DNA of 64,000 nt. Origin: Candidatus Phaeomarinobacter ectocarpi. Its GTDB lineage: Bacteria; Pseudomonadota; Alphaproteobacteria; CGMCC-115125. Shown here in pieces: positions 53,561 through 62,004 of the stretch (position 1 is the first letter of the stretch; each line of letters begins with the position of its first letter). Where the stretch lies: contig NZ_HG966617.1 of the NCBI RefSeq assembly GCF_000689395.1, positions 1,002,753 to 1,066,752 of the forward strand, written 5' to 3'. A model generated the notes under the pieces. The model was not told the origin of the DNA, did not search any database, and was given only the letters and a program-made list of their open reading frames with translations. The position numbers and the translations under genes are program-made.

Positions 53561-54214
53561 GGTTGTCTCCTGGTCGGTGGGTGTGGGATCGGCAAACGCC
53601 GGGGGCGTATCGCCGTCGTCGGTGCGCATGTCAGATGCGACCTGGCGGAATTCCTGCAGGGCGTAGCTCGGGAGAACTTCATCAGCCTTTTCCAGGCCGT
53701 CCTGCTCGATGAACTTGTCGCGCAGCCGGCCAAGCAACCAAGCGACAGTGTTCCAGGCAGATGCCTGAGCGCGCTCTGTGGAGACGGCAAACTCCACAAC
53801 GCCGTCATCAGCATCGCCAAACTCAATAGGGTCCAGACCTTTGACGGCGGGAGCCTTGGCACCGAGAAAGCCCACATGGCGGAGTGCCAAGCGGCCGGGC
53901 GTCGGGTTGCCTTTGGCCTGCGGCAAGTAGAACGAGGCAGACACCTTCTTGAACGCGCCATTGCCCACCATCTCTGCAAACTCTGGATTCAGCTGGTCTG
54001 GCTCAGCGGTCAGCTTGCCATCGACAACCGACAACCCTTTGACCCATCCATAAGCGGGTGCATCCGTCTTGGGATGACCGATGACCATAGGTGCTTCGTG
54101 GATGGCCGGGTCATAGGCAGACGCTGCCGTCGCCAGATCCGCCTCGCTGAAAGTGATCGAGCGGCCGTCCATGGCGGTCTGCGTGCCGGGGCTGAAGATA
54201 TGGATGGGCTTCAC
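53048..54214 (-). CDS. Mu I-like head maturation protease with C-terminal scaffold
   Basis: A 388-residue protein. The first ~200 residues resemble the Mu gpI serine-type head protease (opening KPIHIFSPGTQTAMDGRSIT; VSASFYLPQAKGNPTPGRLALRHVGFLGAKAP). The last 170 residues are a coiled-coil scaffold (repeated Glu/Lys/Ala/Gln helices) with their own start. GTG start at 54214. The protease is expected to cut itself and the scaffold during head maturation. Confidence 0.84.
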   Translation of the reverse strand: MKPIHIFSPGTQTAMDGRSITFSEADLATAASAYDPAIHEAPMVIGHPKTDAPAYGWVKGLSVVDGKLTAEPDQLNPEFAEMVGNGAFKKVSASFYLPQAKGNPTPGRLALRHVGFLGAKAPAVKGLDPIEFGDADDGVVEFAVSTERAQASAWNTVAWLLGRLRDKFIEQDGLEKADEVLPSYALQEFRQVASDMRTDDGDTPPAFADPTPTDQETTMSGTDDKELEARAATLATQEAELKARQEKLDKQAADFAEAEVKSRRAENEAHLDALIADGKFAPGLKDQTLEFMDTLDPSDTIEFGEGDDAEKTTPLDYFRDLLGKSGTVINFGEISADDQEADAGTVNFASPDGYEVDPAQLALHNKAVAHQAAHPNTPYLDAVRAVGG

Positions 54215-54223
54215 CGGGTGTCC

Positions 54224-54427
54224 CTAGATCTCGTTGCAAGCATCAATTCGTGCGCCGCTCAAATCTGCGGCTGGCCATATCGGCTTTGAGTTGCAACACT
54301 GCCCGTGTGGTGGCAGCTCCGGCATCCCGACAGGTGTCGGGGGCGGGGATTTCAGCAAGTCCCTCAGCTGAGCGGCAAAACCTGCGATCACCCGAACTTC
54401 TCTAGCCAAATCACCGAAGTCGCCCAA
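54224..54427 (-). CDS. Possible small phage gene upstream of protease (67 aa)
   Basis: A 67-residue frame with TTG start, in the direction of the head operon, encoding an amphipathic helix (LAREVRVIAGFAAQLRDLLK) and a Pro/Cys tail. It stops 9 bases before the protease GTG. No ribosome site stands out and its start lies in a hairpin, so the call is weak. Rest of 54428-54702 holds the hairpin, a promoter for the plus-strand gene and no other gene. Confidence 0.35.
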   Translation of the reverse strand: MGDFGDLAREVRVIAGFAAQLRDLLKSPPPTPVGMPELPPHGQCCNSKPIWPAADLSGARIDACNEI

Positions 54428-54447
54428 ACGTCCCTGACAGGACGTTT
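54426..54447. terminator. Two-way hairpin with short T tails
   Basis: AAACGTCC (54426-54433) and GGACGTTT (54440-54447) form eight pairs around CTGACA. T residues end the right arm and A residues begin the left arm, so it could end weak transcripts either way. On the head operon it may instead be just an RNA hairpin. Confidence 0.35.
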
Positions 54448-54549
54448 TGCAACCCCTTTTTGAACAGTTTGGGGGCGTTTTTAGGGGGTGGCAGCTATGA
54501 CGGGCCGCAAAAAGCCTCGTCGCGCGTCAGCGGGCGAATATGGGCGAAA

Positions 54550-54578
54550 TTGAATTGTAACGAGTTGAGGGGTATATT
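54550..54578 (+). promoter_or_regulatory. Sigma70-type promoter for the plus-strand phage gene
   Basis: TTGAAT at 54550-54555 and TATATT at 54573-54578 are 17 bases apart, matching the -35/-10 pattern on the plus strand. It reads toward the gene at 54703 and against the head operon. Confidence 0.5.
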
Positions 54579-54702
54579 CGGATTGTCATCCGGCCCTGTT
54601 AGCGCGCGAGCTACGCCACCAAGGAGGCCGGGACAGAAGCCCAGATGTCCGCGCGCTGGGCTTCATGTTTTTCTGGCCCGTGAAACCGCCGCGGAGGGTG
54701 TG

Positions 54703-54903
54703 ATGGCTGATGACGAGAAAAAGAAGGGGATCGGCAATTTTGCCGAAAGCCAGAAATCAGGGCCCATCTTCGGGACTCACGAACGGGTGCGAAAGTCCGA
54801 ACGACCAAAGTCCGGCAAGCCGAGGTTGAAGGCGCTGGGATCCGAGAAATTGAAGCCCGGCAAGATCAAAGGCAGCAGCAAGCCGCCGAAACCAAAACAC
54901 TAA
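54703..54903 (+). CDS. Lys-rich 66-residue gene read against the head operon (moron)
   Basis: A 66-residue, strongly basic protein (more than 15 lysines; e.g. RKSERPKSGKPRLKALGSEK) with no hydrophobic segment, likely disordered or nucleic-acid binding. GGAGGG at about 6 bases before ATG 54703 and a consensus-like promoter upstream support real expression. It converges with the 217-residue gene, overlapping by 4 bases. An independently promoted insert between head genes fits the moron pattern. No family recognised. Confidence 0.62.
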   Translation: MADDEKKKGIGNFAESQKSGPIFGTHERVRKSERPKSGKPRLKALGSEKLKPGKIKGSSKPPKPKH

Positions 54904-55553
54904 CGCACCAGGTACCTGACCTCGATCTCGCTGATTTGATCGGCGGGGATGTAGGTCATCGACGCGCCGGCGCTGTCATCGAGCGGCTCAATTTCAAGCC
55001 AATCGACCGTCGCGTCTTGGCGAACCCCTGTGACGTAGAGCGCGATTGATCCATCTTCACCATAGATAGACGGGCCGAAAGGGAACTTCTCCCAAGCCTC
55101 GAGATTGTCGCACATAAGCTGCTTGCCGCTGGTCTTTCGTACGACAAGCTGCGTCGGTCGGGCGGACGTCGAGACGCGGACACAGTCCCAAGCGGACACG
55201 TGGCCGTCGGAATAGGAAATGTCTCCAGCGCGTAACGTTGCGTTGAAAACATCCTCCCCCCAACGGCGCCAAACCCCGGCTGCGATCAATACTGTCGCGA
55301 ACGCGGCTGTTGAGGCAGCCAATGCCGCTAGGGCTGTAACCTCGTCTGGCGCGGTAGGCGTGAGCCTGTCAATCACGAATTCAAACGCAAACTTGGCAAG
55401 CGCAGCGAAGACAACGGTGATGAAGACGATGTCGATCGTTCCATGACCCTTCTTCTTGCCGGTAAAGGCCACACGGTAGGCCGCAAAACCCGCCGCCAAA
55501 ACGACCAGCGTGGCGAATGGCAGGTCGAAAACGCTCTGGATGTCGCCAAACAT
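54900..55553 (-). CDS. Hypothetical membrane protein within the head operon
   Basis: A 217-residue protein with three membrane helices in the first ~95 residues (about 13-30, 42-62, 75-95) and a soluble beta-rich C-terminal domain (SGKQLMCDNLEAWEKFPFGP). It sits between MuF and the opposing small gene, so it and its partner may have arrived as a cargo pair. Not a typical Mu head gene. A membrane protein with cytoplasmic domain suggests superinfection exclusion or lysogenic conversion; this is a guess. Confidence 0.65.
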   Translation of the reverse strand: MFGDIQSVFDLPFATLVVLAAGFAAYRVAFTGKKKGHGTIDIVFITVVFAALAKFAFEFVIDRLTPTAPDEVTALAALAASTAAFATVLIAAGVWRRWGEDVFNATLRAGDISYSDGHVSAWDCVRVSTSARPTQLVVRKTSGKQLMCDNLEAWEKFPFGPSIYGEDGSIALYVTGVRQDATVDWLEIEPLDDSAGASMTYIPADQISEIEVRYLVR

Positions 55554-55571
55554 CTGTAAATCTCCTTTCGT

Positions 55572-56849
55572 CTACTGGCTTCGCCGATAGGCGAGGACAC
55601 CACGCCTGGACCGGTTGATGTTTTCCATCTTGTCGAGGGGATGCGCTGTCACACCGGACCACCCGTCCGGCCCAACGTCAAACACTGAAACAAAGCCGCG
55701 TGTCTCGCCTTCTTCCGTGCCGCGTAACAAATAGCGGCGACGCAATAACCAACGGCCTGTCGCCTTGTGCTCTTCCCAGTACCACCAAATCTCGTCCGGC
55801 TGCATGATAGTAAAGGCCAGGCGAGCGATATCAAATGCTCGATTGCGCTTGCCGATTTTCAGCGTGCCGTCTGCCTGAGTGAACAGGTCCGCAGATATCA
55901 CAACCGGCTCGCCGATCTTGTCCACGAAGACCACCGGCCGCTCGCGCGTCGCCCCAAAGGCAGTCAGAAAACTGGACAGCTTTTCTTCGTCCGATGTGCC
56001 TTCGGGAAATTCCAGGCGCGGCGGCAGCGGCCTCGGCGCAGGCATGTCCACATTCGCAGGCGCGTTGATGACTGCCGGTGTCGGCAGCGGACCCGTCTTT
56101 GGTGGTGGCGTCAAAGCTCGCATATGCGCGCGGCCGACATTGTAAGCAAAGCCGGGAGAGATGCCTTTGGGCAACCGCTGGGTCTGACCTGTGCGCCTGT
56201 TGCGATAGATCTTCGTGTCTTCAAGAAAGGCTTTGACTTCTGCTTCGGACGAGACCTCCAGTCCAAGCCGCTTCATGTCGCGGACTGAGAGCTGGCGCAC
56301 GATGCACCTGCACCGAAACCCATTGGGCGGATAGTGCGTATCCCAGAAAGGATGGTCCCAGGGCAGCAAGATACTGCGCCAGGCATAGTGCTCGTCGCGG
56401 GTCCGGTCATCGTCGACGATTACATATCGCAGATAGGGCCGCCGGGCTGCGTTGCGCTCGATGCGTTTCCAGCGACCTGCAGCGTGAGCCGTGCGAAGAT
56501 TGGTGTCATAGATGATATCGAGCCGCCGCGGACTGCCGAGCTGGACGTCTCGCACTTCGCCGGTCAACGGATCTGTTGCTGACTGCCGGCCCCACCATCC
56601 CTTGGCCTGTAGAACAGGCGTTAAATTTTCTTTGAACGTCGCGAGCGTTGTGCCCTCTCGCAGGGCCTTGTCCACTTCCTGGCGAATGTCCTGCAGGATG
56701 TCCAGGCGGGTGGCCTTGGCAACAGTGAACGCGCGGGCATGCTCTTGCTGCCAGACATCCCGCCAGTCAAAGCCGACCTTGTAGCCCTTGCTCTCAAAGT
56801 AGCGAACGGCGTCGGCCGGGGGACGTGCACTCAGCTCAACCTGTTCCAC
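55572..56849 (-). CDS. MuF-type head morphogenesis protein with C-terminal PBECR2-like domain
   Basis: A 425-residue minor capsid protein. The MuF core has DDDRTRDEHYAWRSILLPWD followed by HYPPNGFRCRCIVRQLS (residues ~150-200). After a Pro-rich linker, the last ~125 residues (FVDKIGEPVVISADLF; KRNRAFDIARLAFTIMQPDE; LRRRYLLRGTEEG) fit the PBECR2 group of barnase/RelE-like nucleases found on MuF proteins. MuF is packaged and injected, so a nuclease tail could reach the cell on infection. Reaction untested. Confidence 0.84.
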   Translation of the reverse strand: MEQVELSARPPADAVRYFESKGYKVGFDWRDVWQQEHARAFTVAKATRLDILQDIRQEVDKALREGTTLATFKENLTPVLQAKGWWGRQSATDPLTGEVRDVQLGSPRRLDIIYDTNLRTAHAAGRWKRIERNAARRPYLRYVIVDDDRTRDEHYAWRSILLPWDHPFWDTHYPPNGFRCRCIVRQLSVRDMKRLGLEVSSEAEVKAFLEDTKIYRNRRTGQTQRLPKGISPGFAYNVGRAHMRALTPPPKTGPLPTPAVINAPANVDMPAPRPLPPRLEFPEGTSDEEKLSSFLTAFGATRERPVVFVDKIGEPVVISADLFTQADGTLKIGKRNRAFDIARLAFTIMQPDEIWWYWEEHKATGRWLLRRRYLLRGTEEGETRGFVSVFDVGPDGWSGVTAHPLDKMENINRSRRGVLAYRRSQ

Positions 56850-56850
56850 G

Positions 56851-58386
56851 TCAGCCCTCGTCTGTTGGGTTGGCGTCCGGATCTTCGCTACCGGATATCG
56901 GCGCGCCGGTTTCGCCGGTCAGTCGGGCGCTGAAGCCCAGTCGCGCCATGTGCTCTGCGAACTGCGCATCGTCCATGCCATCGAGCCGGTCGACGATCTT
57001 GTCGCGGAAGTCCTCTATGCTCGTCGCACTTTCCAGCTGGTCGCGTATGGGGTCAACGATCGGGGCCATAAGTTCTTCCCAATCGCTGTACAGATCACCG
57101 GTTGCTTGCTGGATGATGTCCGGTGACGACGCGTCGCCTGGCTCCGCAAACTGTGCCGGCGTCTCTTGCCCTGGCTGCAAAGCTGTTTGTGTGGCGTCTT
57201 GCTGTCTTGTCGGATCGGGCTCCCAGCCTTCGCCATAGGTTTCTTTCACATACTCAGCACTGGGCCGATAGCCCATCTGATAGATTTTGGTGTCGCGCTC
57301 AGCCAGTTTGTCGAGATCTTCCGGTGGCTCCACCGCACGCCACAACTGTGGCGGCTTGGCTCCTGGGTAGTTCCATTCGGTCAGCCATTTGGCCGGGCCC
57401 TGGTTAAACGACGCACACAGGATGTCGGCGTCGGCCTTGACCACATCTTCACGCACATCGAGATGCACTTCGCTTTGGGAAAGCGACGACCCGCTATCCG
57501 TGGTCATGGTTTGGGACAGGATCACTTTCGAGATAGACGCGTCCATACGGTCGTGGAACTTATCGAAGTCAGCAGCGCTGCCGCGTGTCGCCTCGAGCAG
57601 TTCGGCGATCATGCCATCAGGCATAACGACAGCACTGTCGGACCGCATGGCAACAAGAGCGCCAAGCAGCTTGTTGATATCTTCTTCAGACGTGCCGGCG
57701 GGATATTTGCCGATGCTGGTTGGACCGCCATACTTGTCCAGAAACGTAAGCCAGAATTTTAGATCATGGCGCTTGAAGAGGGCGGGCCAGAAGCACCAAT
57801 AGGCGAGCCCACGCCCGTAAAGTGTGTCGTCGTCTTGAGACCCAGAAGTGAAAGTCCAGAACTTGCGTGCCGGCATCAGCTCGCCTTCGTGCATGTTGTT
57901 CTGGGTGAGCAGTCGCAACCCGCCGTGCTTGTCGTAGCGGAAGCGACGAGCGCGTCGGACCTTGATGGCATCAATAGCGAAGGTCGCTCCATCCTTTACC
58001 CAAAGCATCTCGCCGATGGCATAGCCGTAAAACAAGCCGTACAGCATCTTGCGGCAGGCTTGGTCGAAGAGGATGTTGTCGAGCTGCTCGGCCAACATGT
58101 CCGCTGCCTTCTTGCTGGCGGTGTCGGTTGCGCCTTTGGCCGGCCGCACTTCCCACTCAGCCGATACCAGAGCTGAAATACGCTGCTGGAAACACGAGAA
58201 GACTTGAGCGTCTCGCAGCACTTCTTCGTAAATTTCCAGACCGCCGCCGCGCGCGGCAAGAATGGGATCATCGTTGGGCCGAAGCGCCCCGACAAACGGC
58301 TGCGTGATGTCGCGGCCGTCAAGGCTGGTGGCAATCTCGGTGATATCCGGCTTGCTGGTTTCAGCGTCTTGTGTGGTGTCTTTCAT
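56851..58386 (-). CDS. Portal protein (DUF935, Mu gp29-like)
   Basis: A 511-residue DUF935 portal. Conserved stretches include the opening DPILAARGGGLEIYEEVLRD, the middle LYGRGLAYWCFWPALFKRHD and the C-terminal LTEWNYPGAKPPQLWR; LDKYGGPTSIGKYPAG is typical. It forms the dodecameric ring at one capsid vertex through which DNA enters and leaves. Immediately downstream of the terminase and upstream of MuF, exactly the Mu order. Confidence 0.93.
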   Translation of the reverse strand: MKDTTQDAETSKPDITEIATSLDGRDITQPFVGALRPNDDPILAARGGGLEIYEEVLRDAQVFSCFQQRISALVSAEWEVRPAKGATDTASKKAADMLAEQLDNILFDQACRKMLYGLFYGYAIGEMLWVKDGATFAIDAIKVRRARRFRYDKHGGLRLLTQNNMHEGELMPARKFWTFTSGSQDDDTLYGRGLAYWCFWPALFKRHDLKFWLTFLDKYGGPTSIGKYPAGTSEEDINKLLGALVAMRSDSAVVMPDGMIAELLEATRGSAADFDKFHDRMDASISKVILSQTMTTDSGSSLSQSEVHLDVREDVVKADADILCASFNQGPAKWLTEWNYPGAKPPQLWRAVEPPEDLDKLAERDTKIYQMGYRPSAEYVKETYGEGWEPDPTRQQDATQTALQPGQETPAQFAEPGDASSPDIIQQATGDLYSDWEELMAPIVDPIRDQLESATSIEDFRDKIVDRLDGMDDAQFAEHMARLGFSARLTGETGAPISGSEDPDANPTDEG

Positions 58387-58387
58387 G

Positions 58388-60061
58388 TTAGAACCCCGTT
58401 AGGTCAGTGCCGCCGGTCACGACGCCAAAGCCAGTGCTTCGGTCAATACCACCGCCAGTTGGAAGTGCAGATTCGCTCGCACGCCGTTGGCCGGATGACC
58501 GGAAGTCCATAGGCGCGCCTTCTCGTTTGGAGGCGTACCAGGCAAGTGCCCCGGCAATGGCTGTGTCGCCATGGCGGTCATATCCATCGGTGCCCTTGTT
58601 GGTCGCACCGCGAGGCACGCGCGCGACGCCATCGTCGTAAACAATTGCCTGGTGGTCGCCGACAATGTCTTCATCCTTGGGCACCGTCATGTCGCGGCCT
58701 TCGAAGGCAGATCGATATTGCGGCATGTTCATCCGATACCATTCAAGCGACAGGCTGACCTTCTCCACACGCTTGCCGTATTTGAGATTAGCGGCTTCTG
58801 CGAGATAGGCGCCGTTGCCCGTCGCGTCCATTGCGCCAGAGAAGAAACGGGGCAGTTGATCGACAATGAAGAAGAGCACCTGCTTTTGCATTTCATACGG
58901 GCAGTTACGCAGCTCGACGACGAAGGGCGTCAGCCGAGTGAGATCCTTGGCGATCTGCATTGGCCAGATACATGTCAGGTCACCGGAGCGCGCAAAGTCT
59001 TCGCCAAACGCCGAACGCAAATTCGTATCGAGCTGGTCGAGATGTTCCGCAAGATTGCTGTTGCACCAACGCTCGACAGCATTCGATCGATCTGCGTCGC
59101 TTGTCTTGTCCGGATCGCCGAACTCTTTTGGCACGACCCACCGCAAGACAGGTATGCCCTCAACGGCGCAGGCTTCAATCAGCGCGCGTGACATGAAGAC
59201 GCCTTCGCCCTCGGCCGGCACAACGTCGAGCTCCTGACGCATGGCAGCGGTGCGGGTACCGTAGGACCCACGAATGAGCTCCAGCCAGGCTGCTTTGCCT
59301 TCGGGCGTTGGATCTTCGTCCTTCACGTAGCAGCGCCGCTCATACAGACCATTGGCAACAGCGTCCGCGAAGGTAATTCGGTGGACGCTGAATGGGTTCT
59401 TGCCGGCACGTGCTTCCGAGACCAGCTCGTTAAATGCATTGCGGGTGCCGTTGTGGGTCGATATCACCCGCACCTTGCCGCCCCAGATCAGGAGGGCGTT
59501 CACAGCATCGAGCACCAGGCGGACGTCCTGGTGGAATGCGGCCTCGTCGATCACCACAACACCCTGCAGACCACGGATGTTAGCGGGCCGCGATGACAGG
59601 GCCTCAACACGAAAGCCCGACGCGAACCGAATACGGTAGGCTGCGATCTCGCGCGTGTTGCCCTTGTCATCCATGTCCTGGAACATGAACTCGTCGATCT
59701 CAAGCATCTCGCCCATGACCACGCGTGCGAAGTGCGCGCAGTACCCGATGAACTCCAGGCCCTTGTCCTTGGTGTCGCCAATGTAGAAGACGTTATCGCC
59801 TCCCGCGTCGCGCGCAGCTGCCGCAATCAGCGTGTCGTCCAGTGCTTCAGCAAAGGTGATGCCCGTGCGCCGGCCTTTTTCACAGATCTTCAAGTCGCTG
59901 GTGTCGGCAAGCCATTCGCGCTGATGCTCCATCAGCAAACCGGTCTCAAGCGGGTTTTCTTCTGGCAGTTTTAGGCCTGCCATCTCGCCCAGGTCAAAGG
60001 CTGTGGGCGGCGGCAGCTCAGGCGTGTTGTCTTGCGCGATTGTATCTGGGTTCAGTTTCAT
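58388..60061 (-). CDS. Terminase large subunit (Mu gp28-like)
   Basis: A 557-residue packaging motor. Walker A is an atypical EKGRRTGIT (residues 61-69), Walker B GVVVIDEA (about 165-172), and the RNase-H-like nuclease domain has an acidic centre in SGAMDATGNGAYLAEA (about 415) and a later Asp cluster. Transposable phages use this enzyme to package by headful from a site near the left end. Overlaps gp27-like gene by 4 bases. Confidence 0.93.
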   Translation of the reverse strand: MKLNPDTIAQDNTPELPPPTAFDLGEMAGLKLPEENPLETGLLMEHQREWLADTSDLKICEKGRRTGITFAEALDDTLIAAAARDAGGDNVFYIGDTKDKGLEFIGYCAHFARVVMGEMLEIDEFMFQDMDDKGNTREIAAYRIRFASGFRVEALSSRPANIRGLQGVVVIDEAAFHQDVRLVLDAVNALLIWGGKVRVISTHNGTRNAFNELVSEARAGKNPFSVHRITFADAVANGLYERRCYVKDEDPTPEGKAAWLELIRGSYGTRTAAMRQELDVVPAEGEGVFMSRALIEACAVEGIPVLRWVVPKEFGDPDKTSDADRSNAVERWCNSNLAEHLDQLDTNLRSAFGEDFARSGDLTCIWPMQIAKDLTRLTPFVVELRNCPYEMQKQVLFFIVDQLPRFFSGAMDATGNGAYLAEAANLKYGKRVEKVSLSLEWYRMNMPQYRSAFEGRDMTVPKDEDIVGDHQAIVYDDGVARVPRGATNKGTDGYDRHGDTAIAGALAWYASKREGAPMDFRSSGQRRASESALPTGGGIDRSTGFGVVTGGTDLTGF

Positions 60062-60648
60062 GCGACGCGCTTCTTGACGCCGAGCACCTTCTCTCGGATT
60101 TCCTGCACGGCTTTTGCGGACAGCCCGTTGCGCTTGGCAGCTGTCTCCGCTGCGTCGGCGGCATCGCTCACAAAGCGTTCCGCAATCTTGACGCGGGTGT
60201 CGACGTTGGTCTTGCGCGCCTGCTCAAGTTTCTGGACCGCAACGGCCGCTTCCTTGAGCATGCCAATGCCAGCGCTTTCGTCTGTCAGGGTTGCGTCCAC
60301 CACCACGTCATAGACAAGCGTCTTGATTGTTTCGACGAGCAACAGTCCGACATCGCCTTCGGGCTGCTCATCCATGCGTTCAGCCATGACCGCCGCGATG
60401 TCGCGAGCGCGCGTCATGTTCTGGCTGTACTTGGCAAAGGCGATTGAATGCCGATTGAACGAAGAGCTTGAGATCTGCGGCTGGCCCTTCGCTTCGATGC
60501 GCGCGTTGAACTGCTTGCGGATATCCTCGGCTGTCTCGTTGCGCGCAGCCAACTGCTCGCATGCCCACACGACATCTTCCTGACAATCGTCGGGAAGCAT
60601 TTCGATTTTCGAAAGTCGGCCGCGTTTGCGAAGGGGAGATTTGGCCAT
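60058..60648 (-). CDS. DUF3486 small terminase-like protein (Mu gp27)
   Basis: A 196-residue helical protein of the DUF3486 family. The conserved beginning is LRKRGRLSKIEMLPDDCQEDV, followed by a helix-turn-helix-like QFNARIEAKGQPQISSSSFN segment. Expected to recognise phage DNA for packaging as the small terminase partner. Confidence 0.9.
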   Translation of the reverse strand: MAKSPLRKRGRLSKIEMLPDDCQEDVVWACEQLAARNETAEDIRKQFNARIEAKGQPQISSSSFNRHSIAFAKYSQNMTRARDIAAVMAERMDEQPEGDVGLLLVETIKTLVYDVVVDATLTDESAGIGMLKEAAVAVQKLEQARKTNVDTRVKIAERFVSDAADAAETAAKRNGLSAKAVQEIREKVLGVKKRVA

Positions 60649-60653
60649 AGAGC

Positions 60654-60959
60654 TTAATCCGACCGGGCGCTTGGACGCGCGACCCCATTGATGACGGTGC
60701 GGCCTGCCACGTGGTCCTCACCACGCTCTAGCAATTCAGCGATATAGACCTCGGACTCTCCGAACTTTTCAATTTTGATTGCGCGAACTTCGGTTAGCCA
60801 GTCGAGCGTCTCGCGGACAGTGTGGCGGGCTATGCGATGACCAAGACTTTCCAGATACCGAGACAGCAATGCCTCATTGAGACGCCGGTCCGTTTCCTTG
60901 TTGAGAGCGCGCAGAACGATCAGGCGTCGGTCTTCGATTAGGTACTTTTCAAAACTCAT
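60654..60959 (-). CDS. Winged-helix phage protein (Mu gp26-like)
   Basis: A 101-residue protein beginning MSFEKYLIEDRRLIVLRALN and containing a winged helix (residues ~10-75: LLSRYLESLGHRIARHTVRE then DWLTEVRAIKIEKFGE). It overlaps the DUF2730 gene by 4 bases. Matches the small DNA-binding protein found between gp25 and gp27 in Mu-like phages. Target unknown. Confidence 0.82.
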   Translation of the reverse strand: MSFEKYLIEDRRLIVLRALNKETDRRLNEALLSRYLESLGHRIARHTVRETLDWLTEVRAIKIEKFGESEVYIAELLERGEDHVAGRTVINGVARPSARSD

Positions 60960-61432
60960 GATGGGTTGCCCCCGGTGGCCGCAGCGGCATCTGCAGCCTG
61001 CTTAAGAAGATAGTCTTCGATGCGGCGGGTCGTTTCCTGTGTGGTGTTGGAAGTCGCCACAACGGTTTCGAGCCTGCCCTCCAGCTTAGTCAGATCACGG
61101 TGCAGGTCGCTGTGATGCTCGAGCGTAGGCAGATGGCGCACCTGTTCTTCAACCTTCACCATGCGGTCTTTGAGCTCCCCGTGAGTCCGCGCCGTATTTG
61201 TGCGCATTTGTTCGAGGCTTTCGCGTCGCGATGCCCGCTCGTCTTCGTCGGCCTTGCGGCGCTCTTCCCGTTCGATTTGCAAGGACTCGTTGAGAGCCGC
61301 CCTGTCTTGTTTGTTTTGCTCCCGATACTTGGCGGCAGACGCTTCACGGGTGCGCCACCAGGCAAAGACTAACGCGCCGACCGACAGCAAGAACGCGAGG
61401 AAGTCGATAGCGACCTTGATCCAATCCGCCAC
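60956..61432 (-). CDS. DUF2730 protein (Mu gp25-like), membrane anchor plus coiled coil
   Basis: A 158-residue protein with one N-terminal helix (about 5-25) and a long charged coiled coil (about 30-130), ending in an Ala/Gly tail. GTG start, overlapping the holin stop by 1 base. The shape suits a spanin-like or structural lysis accessory, but DUF2730 function is unknown. Same slot as Mu gp25. Confidence 0.82.
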   Translation of the reverse strand: MADWIKVAIDFLAFLLSVGALVFAWWRTREASAAKYREQNKQDRAALNESLQIEREERRKADEDERASRRESLEQMRTNTARTHGELKDRMVKVEEQVRHLPTLEHHSDLHRDLTKLEGRLETVVATSNTTQETTRRIEDYLLKQAADAAAATGGNPS

Positions 61433-62004
61433 TACTGAACGCCGCGCCCCAAGAGGGTTCCCATGGTTGAGAAGATGCCGCTGTCCGGCTGGCCCAAAAG
61501 GCGGCGCTTGTCCTGGCTGCGCTGGTGGATGTTCACACCCAGCACGGTAAGTGCGATACCGAACAAACCAGTCATGGCAGCCACGGCTTCCATGATCTGC
61601 GGCGCTTCTGCGGGTTTGAAAATGATCGAGTAAACAATACCCAGACCCATCGCCAGCCAGACGACACCGGAAGACCAGCCAAAGAATGGACGCCAGCCCG
61701 ACTTCCAGATGTTCTCGTTCGCAAGCTCCGCGCGAATGGTTTCATGCTGCTGGCCGAAACGCGCAGTCTCAGCTTCCAGCGTCATCCGCGTAAGCTCGAC
61801 TTGTTGCTTGGCCTCCACTTCGATGACCTTTGCCAGGGCATCTGGATCGGTACGAAGAACGGCAGCTACTTCATCGGGCTTTGCTTCAGTGCCCAGGACA
61901 GAAGCAACGATCGCGCCGATGGCCCCGCCTGCCGGTCCACCAAGCAACCCGCCGATAAGCGGCGCGGACTTGGCAACTGAGCGACCAATGTCTTTCCAGT
62001 CCAT
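61432..62004 (-). CDS. GTA-type 3-TM holin
   Basis: A 190-residue protein with three membrane helices (about 12-35, 110-130, 140-160) separated by a Lys/Gln coiled stretch. The pattern is that of the holin family (three TMs) described for gene-transfer-agent release in alphaproteobacteria. It overlaps the L,D-transpeptidase stop by 3 bases, making a lysis pair. It would permeabilise the inner membrane at the end of the lytic cycle. Confidence 0.85.
   Translation of the reverse strand: MDWKDIGRSVAKSAPLIGGLLGGPAGGAIGAIVASVLGTEAKPDEVAAVLRTDPDALAKVIEVEAKQQVELTRMTLEAETARFGQQHETIRAELANENIWKSGWRPFFGWSSGVVWLAMGLGIVYSIIFKPAEAPQIMEAVAAMTGLFGIALTVLGVNIHQRSQDKRRLLGQPDSGIFSTMGTLLGRGVQ

Noticed and set aside
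60956-61432. DUF2730 protein as an i-spanin
   Set aside because: Membrane helix plus coiled coil fits superficially, but there is no o-spanin lipobox gene nearby and the slot matches Mu gp25.
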